From a virus, in the IMG/VR virus record IMGVR_UViG_3300018044_000001, positions 24,573 to 88,572 of that record: 64,000 nucleotides of DNA; one strand, 5' to 3'. Position 1 is the stretch's first letter, and the number at the start of each line of letters is the position of its first letter. The notes under the pieces are model-generated. The model made no database searches. It was not told the DNA's origin and saw only the letters and a list, made by a program, of their open reading frames with translations. Of the stretch, positions 47,057 through 55,100 are shown in pieces. The position numbers and the translations under genes are program-made.

Positions 47057-47316
47057 TTCACCACGCGTCGCAACTTGTAACTGTCACATTTCGGGCAATG
47101 GTTCAGATTCGCGTCCCAGTCGCACTTGTCACAGTGCCAGTAGCGGGTCACTTTGGGCATGCCGCCCGCGACCAAGTACCCGCCAGCCTTGAGCGCCTTC
47201 ACGTCTACGGGATCAGTCACGTTGATGAAGCCCTGCCTGTCCGCGTCGTAACTCTTGCCCGTGGCGCCACTGGTGGCACCCTGGCACCCCGACGATGAAA
47301 AGTACATCTTGGTCAT
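47053..47316 (-). CDS. zinc-ribbon small protein
   Basis: 87 residues. N-terminal half MTKMYFSSSGCQGATSG; a C-terminal ribbon has YWHCDKCDWDANLNHCPKCD. Probably structural zinc. Not recognised further. Confidence 0.55.
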   Translation of the reverse strand: MTKMYFSSSGCQGATSGATGKSYDADRQGFINVTDPVDVKALKAGGYLVAGGMPKVTRYWHCDKCDWDANLNHCPKCDSYKLRRVVK

Positions 47317-47598
47317 CTAGCAGGTCACCGAGTTGATGTTGACACCAGGATTGGTGATATTGGTCCCCGTGCCACACCAGATCGGAGAGTACCCCGGATA
47401 CGGCGTGTACGGCCACACCTGCCACGGCGTGTAGGGTGTGTACGGATACCACCAGTTAGGTGGCGACGGGTAGCGCCTTCCGCAGCAGGGACAAAACCCG
47501 CATGTGGGGCACAGAGAGTTACTAACGCCGTCCACGACACCACCAGTTGTGATGTCGGGTGTGTAGGTGTTGTTTGAGCAGTTACAAGTCTCTTCCAT
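47317..47598 (-). CDS. Cys/Tyr/Pro-rich small virion-like protein
   Basis: 93 residues: CNCSNNTYTPD, LCPTCGFCPCCGRR, then an aromatic repeat WWYPYTPYTPWQ and ending NITNPGVNINSV. Composition suggests a surface or decoration peptide; function unknown. Confidence 0.5.
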   Translation of the reverse strand: MEETCNCSNNTYTPDITTGGVVDGVSNSLCPTCGFCPCCGRRYPSPPNWWYPYTPYTPWQVWPYTPYPGYSPIWCGTGTNITNPGVNINSVTC

Positions 47599-47617
47599 GT
47601 GCGCTCCTTTGTTTGCG

Positions 47618-48256
47618 CTAGACTGGATACCACTGGCCGAGAATCGTCGCTGTGATGCCCGTCGTGTTCACGATGAAGTAATACCCGCTGGGCACGTACG
47701 CGCTGATGGGCACGATGTTGGTGTCCACGGATGTCCAACCAGTCACGATCTTTTGCGCGGCCGGAGATGAAGCAGAACCGACGCCAACGGAGATGGTGCC
47801 TACCGATGCCGCGGTCACATTCAGGTAACAACCAATCACTGCGTCGTATCCGAGTCCATTGTGGACGGCAGCACCAGCAGTGATGGCAACAGATGCAGAA
47901 CTGGCAGCAGGCGACACCGAGGCAGAGACAACAGGATTGAGCGGGTCTGTAACGTTGACAGCAATGCCAGTACCGGCTACGATGGACTCGATGCCCTGAG
48001 TCTGTGTGTTGGTGATCGTGACATTACCTGCACCGCTTGTAGGAGAGACGCCAATGCCAGTACCTGCGATGATCTTCAGAACCTCGCCACCGCCACTAGG
48101 TGGCGTACTGGTCTGTAAGAACGACGTGCCGGGTTGTCCCGCTACACCTCGCTGCGTGCACAGCCACTCGTCGCCGTTCACGTCGGTCGTTGACTGTCCA
48201 ACCTCCCAGATCCCATGTACGGGAGGACCGGCATAGGTGATGTACTTTTCAGGCAT
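47618..48256 (-). CDS. fibre-like structural protein
   Basis: 212 residues. Starts EKYITYAGPPVHGIWEVGQ, a motif of phage fibre N-termini, and continues with VVAGTGIGVSPTSGAGNVTI repeats (IIAGTGIGV and IVAGTGIAV) found in many fibre shafts. Ends with TILGQWYPV. Likely a small fibre or its tip. Confidence 0.55.
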   Translation of the reverse strand: MPEKYITYAGPPVHGIWEVGQSTTDVNGDEWLCTQRGVAGQPGTSFLQTSTPPSGGGEVLKIIAGTGIGVSPTSGAGNVTITNTQTQGIESIVAGTGIAVNVTDPLNPVVSASVSPAASSASVAITAGAAVHNGLGYDAVIGCYLNVTAASVGTISVGVGSASSPAAQKIVTGWTSVDTNIVPISAYVPSGYYFIVNTTGITATILGQWYPV

Positions 48257-48265
48257 TATGCGCTC

Positions 48266-48604
48266 CTAGCCGTTGATCTGGTTGCCGACGACAGACACGA
48301 CGTATGACGGTGTGCCGGATGAAATGAGCTGGACAATGCTGCCGAACATCCCGTCATGGCGGACGTTGACTGGAATGCCAGCAGCGGCAGCACAAAATAC
48401 GCCGACCGTGCCTGTAGATGCGGCAACAGTTGGCGCTGTGCAAGCGCCGCCCGGTGCTGACACGGTGAAATAAATGGGAGACGCGCCAGTGTCGTTGATG
48501 ACCTGCACGCCAAAGCCACCTTCGGTCAGGTACACGAGGTCGACTGTGCTGGCCTGTAGTGTTGCAGCTGCGGTACGACGCGCTGATATGGAGTTACCGG
48601 GCAT
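48266..48604 (-). CDS. small beta-rich structural protein
   Basis: 112 residues, MPGNSISARRTAAATLQ, then strands YLTEGGFGVQVINDTG and IYFTVSAPGGACTAPTV. Probably a decoration or fibre accessory. Not recognised. Confidence 0.5.
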   Translation of the reverse strand: MPGNSISARRTAAATLQASTVDLVYLTEGGFGVQVINDTGASPIYFTVSAPGGACTAPTVAASTGTVGVFCAAAAGIPVNVRHDGMFGSIVQLISSGTPSYVVSVVGNQING

Positions 48605-48616
48605 AGCGGCTCCTAG

Positions 48617-48727
48617 TTAGTTAGCAGGTGAACCCTCACAACAATGCAGCCGATAACCGCACGAGGGACAGCGCCAGTGGCATTGCACTGGGTCTAGCGA
48701 TTCATAACAGTTGGGGCACTCAATCAT
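48617..48727 (-). CDS. 36-residue zinc-ribbon peptide coupled to the terminase
   Basis: MIECPNCYESLDPVQC then CPSCGYRLHCC: two CxxC pairs. Its ATG overlaps the terminase stop in ATGA, which supports it as a real gene. Confidence 0.6.
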   Translation of the reverse strand: MIECPNCYESLDPVQCHWRCPSCGYRLHCCEGSPAN

Positions 48728-50391
48728 CGGTGCCAACCGGGGATATTGGGAATGCCTTGGTTAGGACCAAAGGCCGCTATCGCATCCATAACAGCCTGGA
48801 CCTGTGCATTCGGACGCTCAGGTGCGCGCGGTGGCTCCCACGGATTGAACGGCTTGGGTGCTTCGCCTTCACGTAATTGCTTGCCGCACTTGGAGCACGT
48901 CGTGGCGGTCGGGTCGTTTGGCTGACCGCAGGCGACGCAAGGTGGCTTCAACCCTTCTAACCATGCAACAGCTCCACTACCGCCGCTGTAGAACGCCAGA
49001 CACCCGGCATCTGCCAAGTCGGGCGACGCTATACCGCGCTTCTTGGCCTGCTCTTTGGACTCCACCTTGATGCGTCCTCGCATGTCGTAGTCGTAGAACA
49101 GTGCAGACACCTGCGAACGCAAGATCGCTATCTCGCGTGGATTACAGTCAGGATGGAAGCTCAGCGAGTTGTCGCGGAACCTATCACGAAATGACCACCA
49201 TAGTTCGTCACGCAACATCACGAAGTCTTCGGGATGATGTGTCTTGCTGCCAGCGTTCACGTCCACAACAGACAAACCAGCAGCACGCATGAAGTCGAGC
49301 ACAGGACCGCCAAGACCGCCAGCGTCGCCCCATATTCTTGCCACGCCGTGTTCGCGTGCTCGATTAGCGGCCCAGCCACCAACTTCAGGACCGCTGGCAC
49401 CGTGTAGCCGCTCTAGGTGAATGATCTGCGAACCACGCCTAATGCACATCGCAGAGTCGTCTGAACCGAACCTAGCGATGTCCAAACCCATCTGCGGGCG
49501 ATCTTTGTCATCTTGTTCAACGACTTCAATCTTCGACCGCTCTACAACCCTGTCAAACCACGCAAGCGGGATAACGATGCGCGTGCCAACGTCTGGGAAC
49601 TGTCCAAGAACCTTGGAAATCCAGCGCGGGTCATCCTCGCCCCACTCGTCACGCCGCTCCTCAACCCATTCACGGGTGACAAGTTTGGGATAAGGAACCA
49701 CGCCTTCAGGTGCCAACAGGTTCGGCGTGTCAAATGCCGAAATGTTGATGCACTTCCATCGTGGATTCTGTGCTGCCTCGTAAAACGGACCTGATGATTC
49801 GATCGGGTTGCCAATCAGCAACGCGGCGGAATCGCCACCAGCAAGCAGACCACTGATGGCTTCAAAGATGTTCGGTTCAACACCGGCCGCTTCGTCAACG
49901 ACGACAAGCACGCGACCTTCGTGATAGCCCTGTAAGTTCGTCGGGTCAACAACAGACAAACCGCGCGCCCAGTTGCTTGGAGTGATGATCCACTCGGGAG
50001 CACGCGGCAACAGACGACCGGGCAGGATTGGATTCCATGCCTTGCGGATCTCGCCCCATAGAATCGTCTCAACCTGATTCCACGTGGTAGCGGTCGTGAT
50101 GGCAATAGCATCAGACGCCGTGGCTACCCATGCGATGACTACTCGGGCTGCGGTCCAGCTCTTGCCACTAGCAAAGCAGGACGGGACAACGACACGGCCA
50201 CGGTCCCACAGTTCACGCATGATTTCCTGCTGAACTGCCCACGGTTGCTCTTGCAGAATGTCGTCAACAAACCCAACAGGGTTGTCGCGATAAGCGTAGA
50301 GCCTGCGGTTACTCTTCTCCGCTGCCAGTTTGCGAAGTTCCGTCAGCCTTTTCAGGCTCTCTGGTGTCGCTTCGATCCGCACGTTCGGCAA
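48724..50391 (-). CDS. terL: terminase large subunit
   Basis: 555 residues. ATPase half: SCFASGKSWTA (Walker A variant) at about residue 75 and VLVVVDEAAGV (Walker B with catalytic Glu) at about 160. Nuclease half: MGLDIARFGSD (first metal Asp) at about 296 and a second acidic site later. The C terminus has an added zinc ribbon (CVACGQPNDPTATTCSKC), unusual for terminases. It cuts and pumps DNA into the head. Overlaps the small subunit by 83 bases. Confidence 0.9.
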   Translation of the reverse strand: MPNVRIEATPESLKRLTELRKLAAEKSNRRLYAYRDNPVGFVDDILQEQPWAVQQEIMRELWDRGRVVVPSCFASGKSWTAARVVIAWVATASDAIAITTATTWNQVETILWGEIRKAWNPILPGRLLPRAPEWIITPSNWARGLSVVDPTNLQGYHEGRVLVVVDEAAGVEPNIFEAISGLLAGGDSAALLIGNPIESSGPFYEAAQNPRWKCINISAFDTPNLLAPEGVVPYPKLVTREWVEERRDEWGEDDPRWISKVLGQFPDVGTRIVIPLAWFDRVVERSKIEVVEQDDKDRPQMGLDIARFGSDDSAMCIRRGSQIIHLERLHGASGPEVGGWAANRAREHGVARIWGDAGGLGGPVLDFMRAAGLSVVDVNAGSKTHHPEDFVMLRDELWWSFRDRFRDNSLSFHPDCNPREIAILRSQVSALFYDYDMRGRIKVESKEQAKKRGIASPDLADAGCLAFYSGGSGAVAWLEGLKPPCVACGQPNDPTATTCSKCGKQLREGEAPKPFNPWEPPRAPERPNAQVQAVMDAIAAFGPNQGIPNIPGWHR

Positions 50392-50845
50392 GTTGCGCCT
50401 CCAACTGTGCTATCTCGGCGTCTATCGCATCCTGTGGGATGATCTGGATAACCTGCCGCGACGGCGCATCGAGTCCAAGCAAACGGGAACGACGTTCCTG
50501 AATCTTGAGCAGGCGGTCCATCGCATTCAAAACGGGGGCGTCGTCGGCAAGCGGCGCACCATCAAGCGTGACGACCTTGCCCTGTTGCACGGTAACGTGT
50601 TGTGCCTCTAGCACCCTGACTGCATTGCGCCACATGTAGTCAAGACGCTCAAGCTCGTGAGCGCGGACTTCCTCTGTTGGTTCTTTGGCGCGACGAGCGA
50701 GACAACGACTGACCGCCTGCATCGCTCCCGTGTGGTCTGCGTAACCAAGCTCAAGTGCGATGGCGTGGTACGTCTGTCCATCGCGTCGCAGTTCAGTAGC
50801 ACGGATCTCGCGCTCAAGTTCTGCCAGCGTCGCCTTATGTGCCAT
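50309..50845 (-). CDS. terS: terminase small subunit
   Basis: 178 residues. An N-terminal helix-turn-helix (ELRRDGQTYHAIALELGYAD) for DNA recognition, then oligomerisation helices (LDYMWRNAVRVLEAQHVTV, LNAMDRLLKIQERRSRL) and a charged tail. Directly before the large subunit. Start ATG at 50845 preceded by a duplicated segment with AAGGGA. Confidence 0.85.
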   Translation of the reverse strand: MAHKATLAELEREIRATELRRDGQTYHAIALELGYADHTGAMQAVSRCLARRAKEPTEEVRAHELERLDYMWRNAVRVLEAQHVTVQQGKVVTLDGAPLADDAPVLNAMDRLLKIQERRSRLLGLDAPSRQVIQIIPQDAIDAEIAQLEAQLAERADRSDTREPEKADGTSQTGSGEE

Positions 50846-50897
50846 TTAGTGAACTTCCCTTGATGTGACTATTAGTGAACTTCCCTTGATGTGACTA
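50846..50897 (-). repeat. 26-bp tandem duplication carrying the terS ribosome site
   Basis: Two identical 26-base units (50846-50871 and 50872-50897), each with TTAGTGAACTTCCC and GATGTGACTA. On the minus strand each copy contains AAGGGAAG. It may be a recent slip duplication or a paired binding site. Confidence 0.8.
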
Positions 50898-50906
50898 ATC
50901 GACCAG

Positions 50907-50975
50907 CTAAACGCGCTTGACGAGGAATATCACCAGCAGCACCAACACCACGACGACCAGGATGCCGATGAGCAT
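50907..50975 (-). CDS. 22-residue membrane peptide
   Basis: MLIGILVVVVLVLLVIFLVKRV, almost entirely hydrophobic with a basic end, one membrane span. Overlaps the stop of the preceding gene (TGATG). Small membrane peptides like this sometimes modulate holins. Confidence 0.5.
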   Translation of the reverse strand: MLIGILVVVVLVLLVIFLVKRV

Positions 50976-51139
50976 CAGAACTTCGCCTCAAGCTCCTTGA
51001 TGATCGCCTCAACCTTGGCTGCGACGGCGGTTAGGCGCGCGATGGCGTCCTTGGCCTCAGACTCAGCCTCGGGTAGAATGTCCTCGGCGTCCTTGACGGC
51101 AACTTTCTCGATCTTCTCTAGCCAACCTGCAAACGACAT
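50975..51139 (-). CDS. 54-residue coiled-coil protein
   Basis: MSFAGWLEKIEKVAVKDAED followed by a continuous helix with heptads (AESEAKDAIARLTAVAAK). No enzyme motif. Lies between the ClpP-like and terminase genes. Confidence 0.55.
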   Translation of the reverse strand: MSFAGWLEKIEKVAVKDAEDILPEAESEAKDAIARLTAVAAKVEAIIKELEAKF

Positions 51140-51151
51140 AATGCCTCCTAG

Positions 51152-51991
51152 TTATCGAACTTCATCTACGAGTCCAAGTTCCAGCGCTTCAGCGCTAGTC
51201 ATCCCAACGTCAGACCGCTTGGATAATCGCTTCAAGAACGTCGCTGTAGTCTTGGGATTCAGTGGCATCGCACGAGAGGCGAGCATATCCCAGACGTTGC
51301 CAGACATCTTGTTGATCAGTTTCAGATTGTCTTCCTGTTGCGATGCTGACTGCGTGGTGTCCTTCTCGAACGACGACGTTGTTTCGTGTAATAACAGCAG
51401 CGCATACTTGCCCATCACGCGAACATCGCCAGTCTGCAATAACACAACACCCATGCTTGCAACCCAACCAAGACCGACTGTCGTGATCTTGTGTCCCTGA
51501 CGGCGTAGATCGCTAAGGAAGTCAACAAGGGTGAATCCAGCAGGGACAGATCCCCCTGGCGAGTTGATGTATAAAGTGATGTCGAGATGCTCATCTGGTC
51601 CGACCTGTCTCGCCCAAGCAGTCAACGTGTTAATGCAAATTTTCACAGAGACATCAACGATAGGATCATCGAACGTGTAGGTGTGATTGAACAAGTCGCT
51701 GACTCTAGCGAAACTTTCCTCGCGCTCAATCTTGGCACGCTGAATTTCTGCGACGGCGTTCTCTGTCTCAGAGTGCTTGATCATCAGCCGGGTCAGTTCC
51801 TCGTCAGCGTACCCGCGCACGATCTCGGCATCGTGTGCCCGTGCGGCTGCGCGCTTCTCTTCTGCGGCAGCAAGCGCCAGTTCAGCCTCGGCGTTCGCTT
51901 TGGCTGCCTCAGCCTGCGCTTTCAACAGGTTCGCCGCTTCCAGCGCCGTACTTGTCTTCGTTTTCGCTGGCGTACGAGCCGTCGTGACCAT
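51152..51991 (-). CDS. ClpP-like serine protease with long N-terminal coiled coil
   Basis: 279 residues from the ATG at 51991. Residues 1-100 are an alanine-rich helix. Residues about 115-279 are ClpP-like: ITLYINSPGGSVPAGF, the nucleophile Ser in GLGWVASMGVV and the His in LLLHETTSS; Asp near the end (RSDVGMTSAEALELGLVDEV). Such proteases mature capsids in some phages. Its place upstream of the terminase, next to a second protease in the head cluster, is unusual. Confidence 0.8.
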   Translation of the reverse strand: MVTTARTPAKTKTSTALEAANLLKAQAEAAKANAEAELALAAAEEKRAAARAHDAEIVRGYADEELTRLMIKHSETENAVAEIQRAKIEREESFARVSDLFNHTYTFDDPIVDVSVKICINTLTAWARQVGPDEHLDITLYINSPGGSVPAGFTLVDFLSDLRRQGHKITTVGLGWVASMGVVLLQTGDVRVMGKYALLLLHETTSSFEKDTTQSASQQEDNLKLINKMSGNVWDMLASRAMPLNPKTTATFLKRLSKRSDVGMTSAEALELGLVDEVR

Positions 51992-52057
51992 CCATATCCT
52001 TTCCAAAACAGGCGTGCCACAATCGGTCGGCACGCAGGTCCATCGCTAGGTGTCTGT

Positions 52058-52492
52058 CTACGTCAATGCCGATCGGACTAATCCTTTCAACCCAAACCAC
52101 AAGTCAACAGCAGCGTCCACATCTTCGGGCGGGAAGTTGTCATCCTCGTCAGCGCACTCGGGACACTCGCACGGCGGTAGCGGAGGTTCGCCGTCTGCGG
52201 CAGCGAGACAATCATCGCACACCCACTCGTCGGGTTCGTCCTCGGGTTCGATCGGCTCGCCGCACTCTTCGCACACGTCACGACCGAGCAGGTCGTTAAT
52301 CTCGTGATCATTCTCAATGCTGCCGAACAGGTCATCCACCCACTCAAGTGCTGTCCAGATGTCACCCGGCAGCGGGTCAGGTTCGTCAAAGTCCGGCTTG
52401 CGGTGATACTCGTCAGACAGTGTACGCGCCTCTTCAATCGTGAACACGCCTTTGTACGCCAACGCTGCTAAAAGAACATCGGGTGACTTCAT
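52058..52492 (-). CDS. acidic protein with zinc-ribbon
   Basis: 144 residues, very rich in D, E and P. Pairs CEECGEPIEPEDEPDEWVC and CDDCLAAADG, CECPECADE give two possible zinc sites. Likely unstructured linkers otherwise. Coupled to its neighbour. Function unknown. Confidence 0.55.
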   Translation of the reverse strand: MKSPDVLLAALAYKGVFTIEEARTLSDEYHRKPDFDEPDPLPGDIWTALEWVDDLFGSIENDHEINDLLGRDVCEECGEPIEPEDEPDEWVCDDCLAAADGEPPLPPCECPECADEDDNFPPEDVDAAVDLWFGLKGLVRSALT

Positions 52493-52809
52493 ACCGCTCC
52501 AACCTTTCTCATTTCTTCCAAGGTTACCGCTCGGTTGCTAACGAACTCATCGTTGGGCATCTGCACGCCCCACTCATCAGGATCACTCGGGTGAAAATCC
52601 ACCTCATGAAAACCAAACTGCACATCTTCGGGGTTGATGTCCATGAGTGTCGGCCCCCACCATTCCACGGGTTGCTCGTCTGCATGAACGTAGCGGCGGT
52701 GCGATGTCTTGCGGGATCGCGCGCATTCAGCGTCGCACATGTAGCACTGCGCCGAACCCGGCTCAGCCCAATCCGATAGACACCCAAGGCACAGCCGTCG
52801 ACCGTTCAC
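52489..52809 (-). CDS. small zinc-binding-like protein
   Basis: 106 residues, GTG start. CLGCLSDWAEPGSAQCYMC and CARSRK form one likely zinc site; the second half is acidic (DVQFGFHEVDFHPSDPDEW). Not recognised. Confidence 0.55.
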   Translation of the reverse strand: MNGRRLCLGCLSDWAEPGSAQCYMCDAECARSRKTSHRRYVHADEQPVEWWGPTLMDINPEDVQFGFHEVDFHPSDPDEWGVQMPNDEFVSNRAVTLEEMRKVGAV

Positions 52810-52904
52810 ACGTAATCCGCCAGTCCTAAATCATGCACAGTCCCCTCAATTGTTATTCTAGCAATCGGTCGATGTGACACGACAAAAGTGCTAGTCAGAG
52901 GCAT
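52806..52904 (-). CDS. possible 32-residue peptide
   Basis: MPLTSTFVVSHRPIARITIE to LGLADYV. The ATG overlaps the end of the larger gene upstream and its stop makes a GTGA overlap with the next gene. Real but minor gene, or a coupling frame. Confidence 0.45.
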   Translation of the reverse strand: MPLTSTFVVSHRPIARITIEGTVHDLGLADYV

Positions 52905-53391
52905 GTGACACCCCTTTGTCGCGTTCACGCTTGACCATGGCGATGAACTCGCCTCGATCGGGACGACCGGCACGATCCCACCGGCGTCCACACTTCTCAT
53001 CAAACCCATTTCGCACTCCACCAAAGCACGGATCGCCGCATGCCAAACATTCTGGAATGGACCGTGATGCCCTGTCACGCACATCTGCGGGCGTAATCGC
53101 CTTGATGACCTTCGCCGTGTTCAACGCCCTGCGAAGCATATTGGTCAGGGTATTGATTGACATCTCGACAGAATCGTGATGCTGGGACTGGCTTACCGCC
53201 TCCTCCCCTGTAGGGTCAGACCATGGCGGCGACGGTGTACCAACCTCGGGCGACCCATCAGGCATACGCTTACGACGCGGGAGTTGACTCGCTCGCAACA
53301 AGACCTCCGTTATCATGGGGTCCAGTTCGGCGATGACATCTTTCAGATCGTCCCAGTCCTTCCGCGCCTGATTCTGGTCACGCCTACGCAC
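52891..53391 (-). CDS. hypothetical early protein with a Cys cluster
   Basis: 166 residues, GTG start. RRRDQNQARKDWDDLKDVIAE is a basic-acidic helix; RRALNTAKVIKAITPADVRD, then CLACGDPCFGG and CGRRWDRAG suggest a zinc knuckle. Basic C terminus. No match I recognise. Confidence 0.5.
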   Translation of the reverse strand: MRRRDQNQARKDWDDLKDVIAELDPMITEVLLRASQLPRRKRMPDGSPEVGTPSPPWSDPTGEEAVSQSQHHDSVEMSINTLTNMLRRALNTAKVIKAITPADVRDRASRSIPECLACGDPCFGGVRNGFDEKCGRRWDRAGRPDRGEFIAMVKRERDKGVSHASD

Positions 53392-53437
53392 AGTATAAAG
53401 TTACACGCTTGTAAGCATTCATGTCAACCGCTCTCAC

Positions 53438-53644
53438 TCACAGTTCGCCGAACCCCCAGTCGTGACGTTTGGGATCATACTCGATCAGCTGCGACCGATG
53501 ATCCATGATGCGAAAGTTGGGACCGAACTCCAGGTACAACATCCGAGCTAGGCGTTGGCCGACATCAAGAACGCACTTACGCTTTTGCCCATAGGTGTTG
53601 ACGTAAACCGTGTACCTGACTTCGTTATCTTGTTCTGCGTTCAT
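53438..53644 (-). CDS. small conserved-type early protein
   Basis: 68 residues: RYTVYVNTYGQKRKCVLDVG, FRIMDHRSQLIEYDPKRHD. Short beta-rich protein with no motif. Overlaps its neighbour by four bases. Confidence 0.5.
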   Translation of the reverse strand: MNAEQDNEVRYTVYVNTYGQKRKCVLDVGQRLARMLYLEFGPNFRIMDHRSQLIEYDPKRHDWGFGEL

Positions 53645-53853
53645 TCACCCTCCGTCCATAGTGGCTTCAACCGCAGAAACCGCTGATAGGTCGTACTGCC
53701 AGCCAACACCCGATCGTGACTCTCGGCAAACTGCACCGCGTGTTCCTCACAGACGGGAATCTCGATATTGCCCACAACGGCAACGCACGTCGCTGGTTCG
53801 CCATGAGCGACGTGACCAAGAAGTTCACCTGATCCCACCAAGCACGCCGTCAT
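53641..53853 (-). CDS. small early protein
   Basis: 70 residues from the ATG at 53853, which makes an ATGA overlap with the helicase gene; a longer frame upstream is shadow of the helicase. LVGSGELLGHVAHGEPATC, then IPVCEEHAVQFAESHD, a Cys/His pair. Unknown. Confidence 0.5.
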   Translation of the reverse strand: MTACLVGSGELLGHVAHGEPATCVAVVGNIEIPVCEEHAVQFAESHDRVLAGSTTYQRFLRLKPLWTEGE

Positions 53854-55100
53854 ACTGGTTCCTCCCAATGTCCGATCCACGGCAATCCTGATGATTGCTT
53901 GTTGCGCTCCAACCAGTCCGGCCAATTGTGCTCGACACGTGACCCGCTGTACGGAGTCAGGGTCAGTTTCCAAACAGGGAATGTCTTATCTGGTGGCGAC
54001 AGACTCATGCGAAGTTCGCCCCATCGCATCCACAGCGACGATCCGAACGGCACGAGGTCTCGCACGCCACCCTGACCCTTTGGTGCGTGATGCTCCAGCA
54101 CCAACGCAAACCCGTAGCGAGTCCGCAGGTCATCGAGTATTTCTTGCATCTGCCCGGCGGCCTCCTCGTCCGTCTCGCGGGTGGAGTGACGACGGAACGA
54201 CTTGTACAGCGGACCGAGACACACCAGTTCGGGCTTGTGTCGACGGAGCACTTCCTCAAACTGCCCACGGTCGGACCGTTTCCGCAGGTCAACGCCACCA
54301 GGACGATGCCACACGGCACCACGACCGTCAGTCTCTCGGTGCCACTGCGTAGCGTGACGACACAGCCGGTCAACCCAGTCCAACAAGTGATCCTCGGGGT
54401 TTTCAAGATCAACCAACAATGTGCGCACGGGTTCCTGTGTGACATCACCGCCCACGAATGGACGCATGCCAGCAGCAGCGCAAACGGCAAGCTCGCGCAA
54501 CAGGAGAGACTTTCCGGCACCCTCTGGACCAACGAACGTGGCCCGCCAGTCGCGCCGCAGCATCCCGCGCAGTATCCATGGCGACCGCTGCTCTGGTGGC
54601 TTGGCTATCAGCTCCTCGAACGTCATGAACCCTAACGGCTGACCACTTGGCACGTGTGAGTCGATGCTGCGCAGGTCGGCAATCAGTTCGTCCACGATCT
54701 CATCGGGGTCTTTCACCTGATTGCCAAGGTCGTCCTGTGCCGCCCACGCCAATGTCATCGCTGTACGTGCTACAGAGTGCCTGCGTACGATGTGCCCGTA
54801 GCGTTCGATAGCACTGACGGCGGGCGCGTTGCTCAGCGCCGAGATGAGGTCCGCTGTCAGCGGCTCCATCCACCCTTGTCGCTTGGCGCAGTCGGCGACC
54901 GTTACGGCGTCGGCACGCTTGCCCTCCGCGAACAGTGCGATGATGGCCGACACGGCCGCTTGGTTCTTCGGTCCGTAAAAGTCCGCTGGTCGCAACCACT
55001 CAGACACCCACCGTGCGGCGTCATTGCTAGCGAGGCAGCAGCCGATAACGGCTGACTCGGCGTCGAAGTCGTGCGGTGCTGAACGGGCAAGTGGAGTCAT
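53850..55100 (-). CDS. DnaB/RecA-type replicative helicase
   Basis: 416 residues from the ATG at 55100. Residues 10-120 match a DnaB N-terminal domain (HDFDAESAVIGCCLASND, FYGPKNQAAVSAII). Residues about 175-390 are RecA-like: Walker A VGPEGAGKSLLL, Walker B LLVDLENPEDH and a late LVCLGPLYKSF, LVLEHHAPKG. Both halves together are what loaders or helicases of actinophage replication modules show. Follows the initiator gene with an ATGA overlap. Confidence 0.8.
   Translation of the reverse strand: MTPLARSAPHDFDAESAVIGCCLASNDAARWVSEWLRPADFYGPKNQAAVSAIIALFAEGKRADAVTVADCAKRQGWMEPLTADLISALSNAPAVSAIERYGHIVRRHSVARTAMTLAWAAQDDLGNQVKDPDEIVDELIADLRSIDSHVPSGQPLGFMTFEELIAKPPEQRSPWILRGMLRRDWRATFVGPEGAGKSLLLRELAVCAAAGMRPFVGGDVTQEPVRTLLVDLENPEDHLLDWVDRLCRHATQWHRETDGRGAVWHRPGGVDLRKRSDRGQFEEVLRRHKPELVCLGPLYKSFRRHSTRETDEEAAGQMQEILDDLRTRYGFALVLEHHAPKGQGGVRDLVPFGSSLWMRWGELRMSLSPPDKTFPVWKLTLTPYSGSRVEHNWPDWLERNKQSSGLPWIGHWEEPV

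Noticed and set aside
52905-53084. Longer version of the 32-residue frame at 52806
   Set aside because: The extra part lies fully inside the larger gene 52891-53391, which has the better protein sequence.
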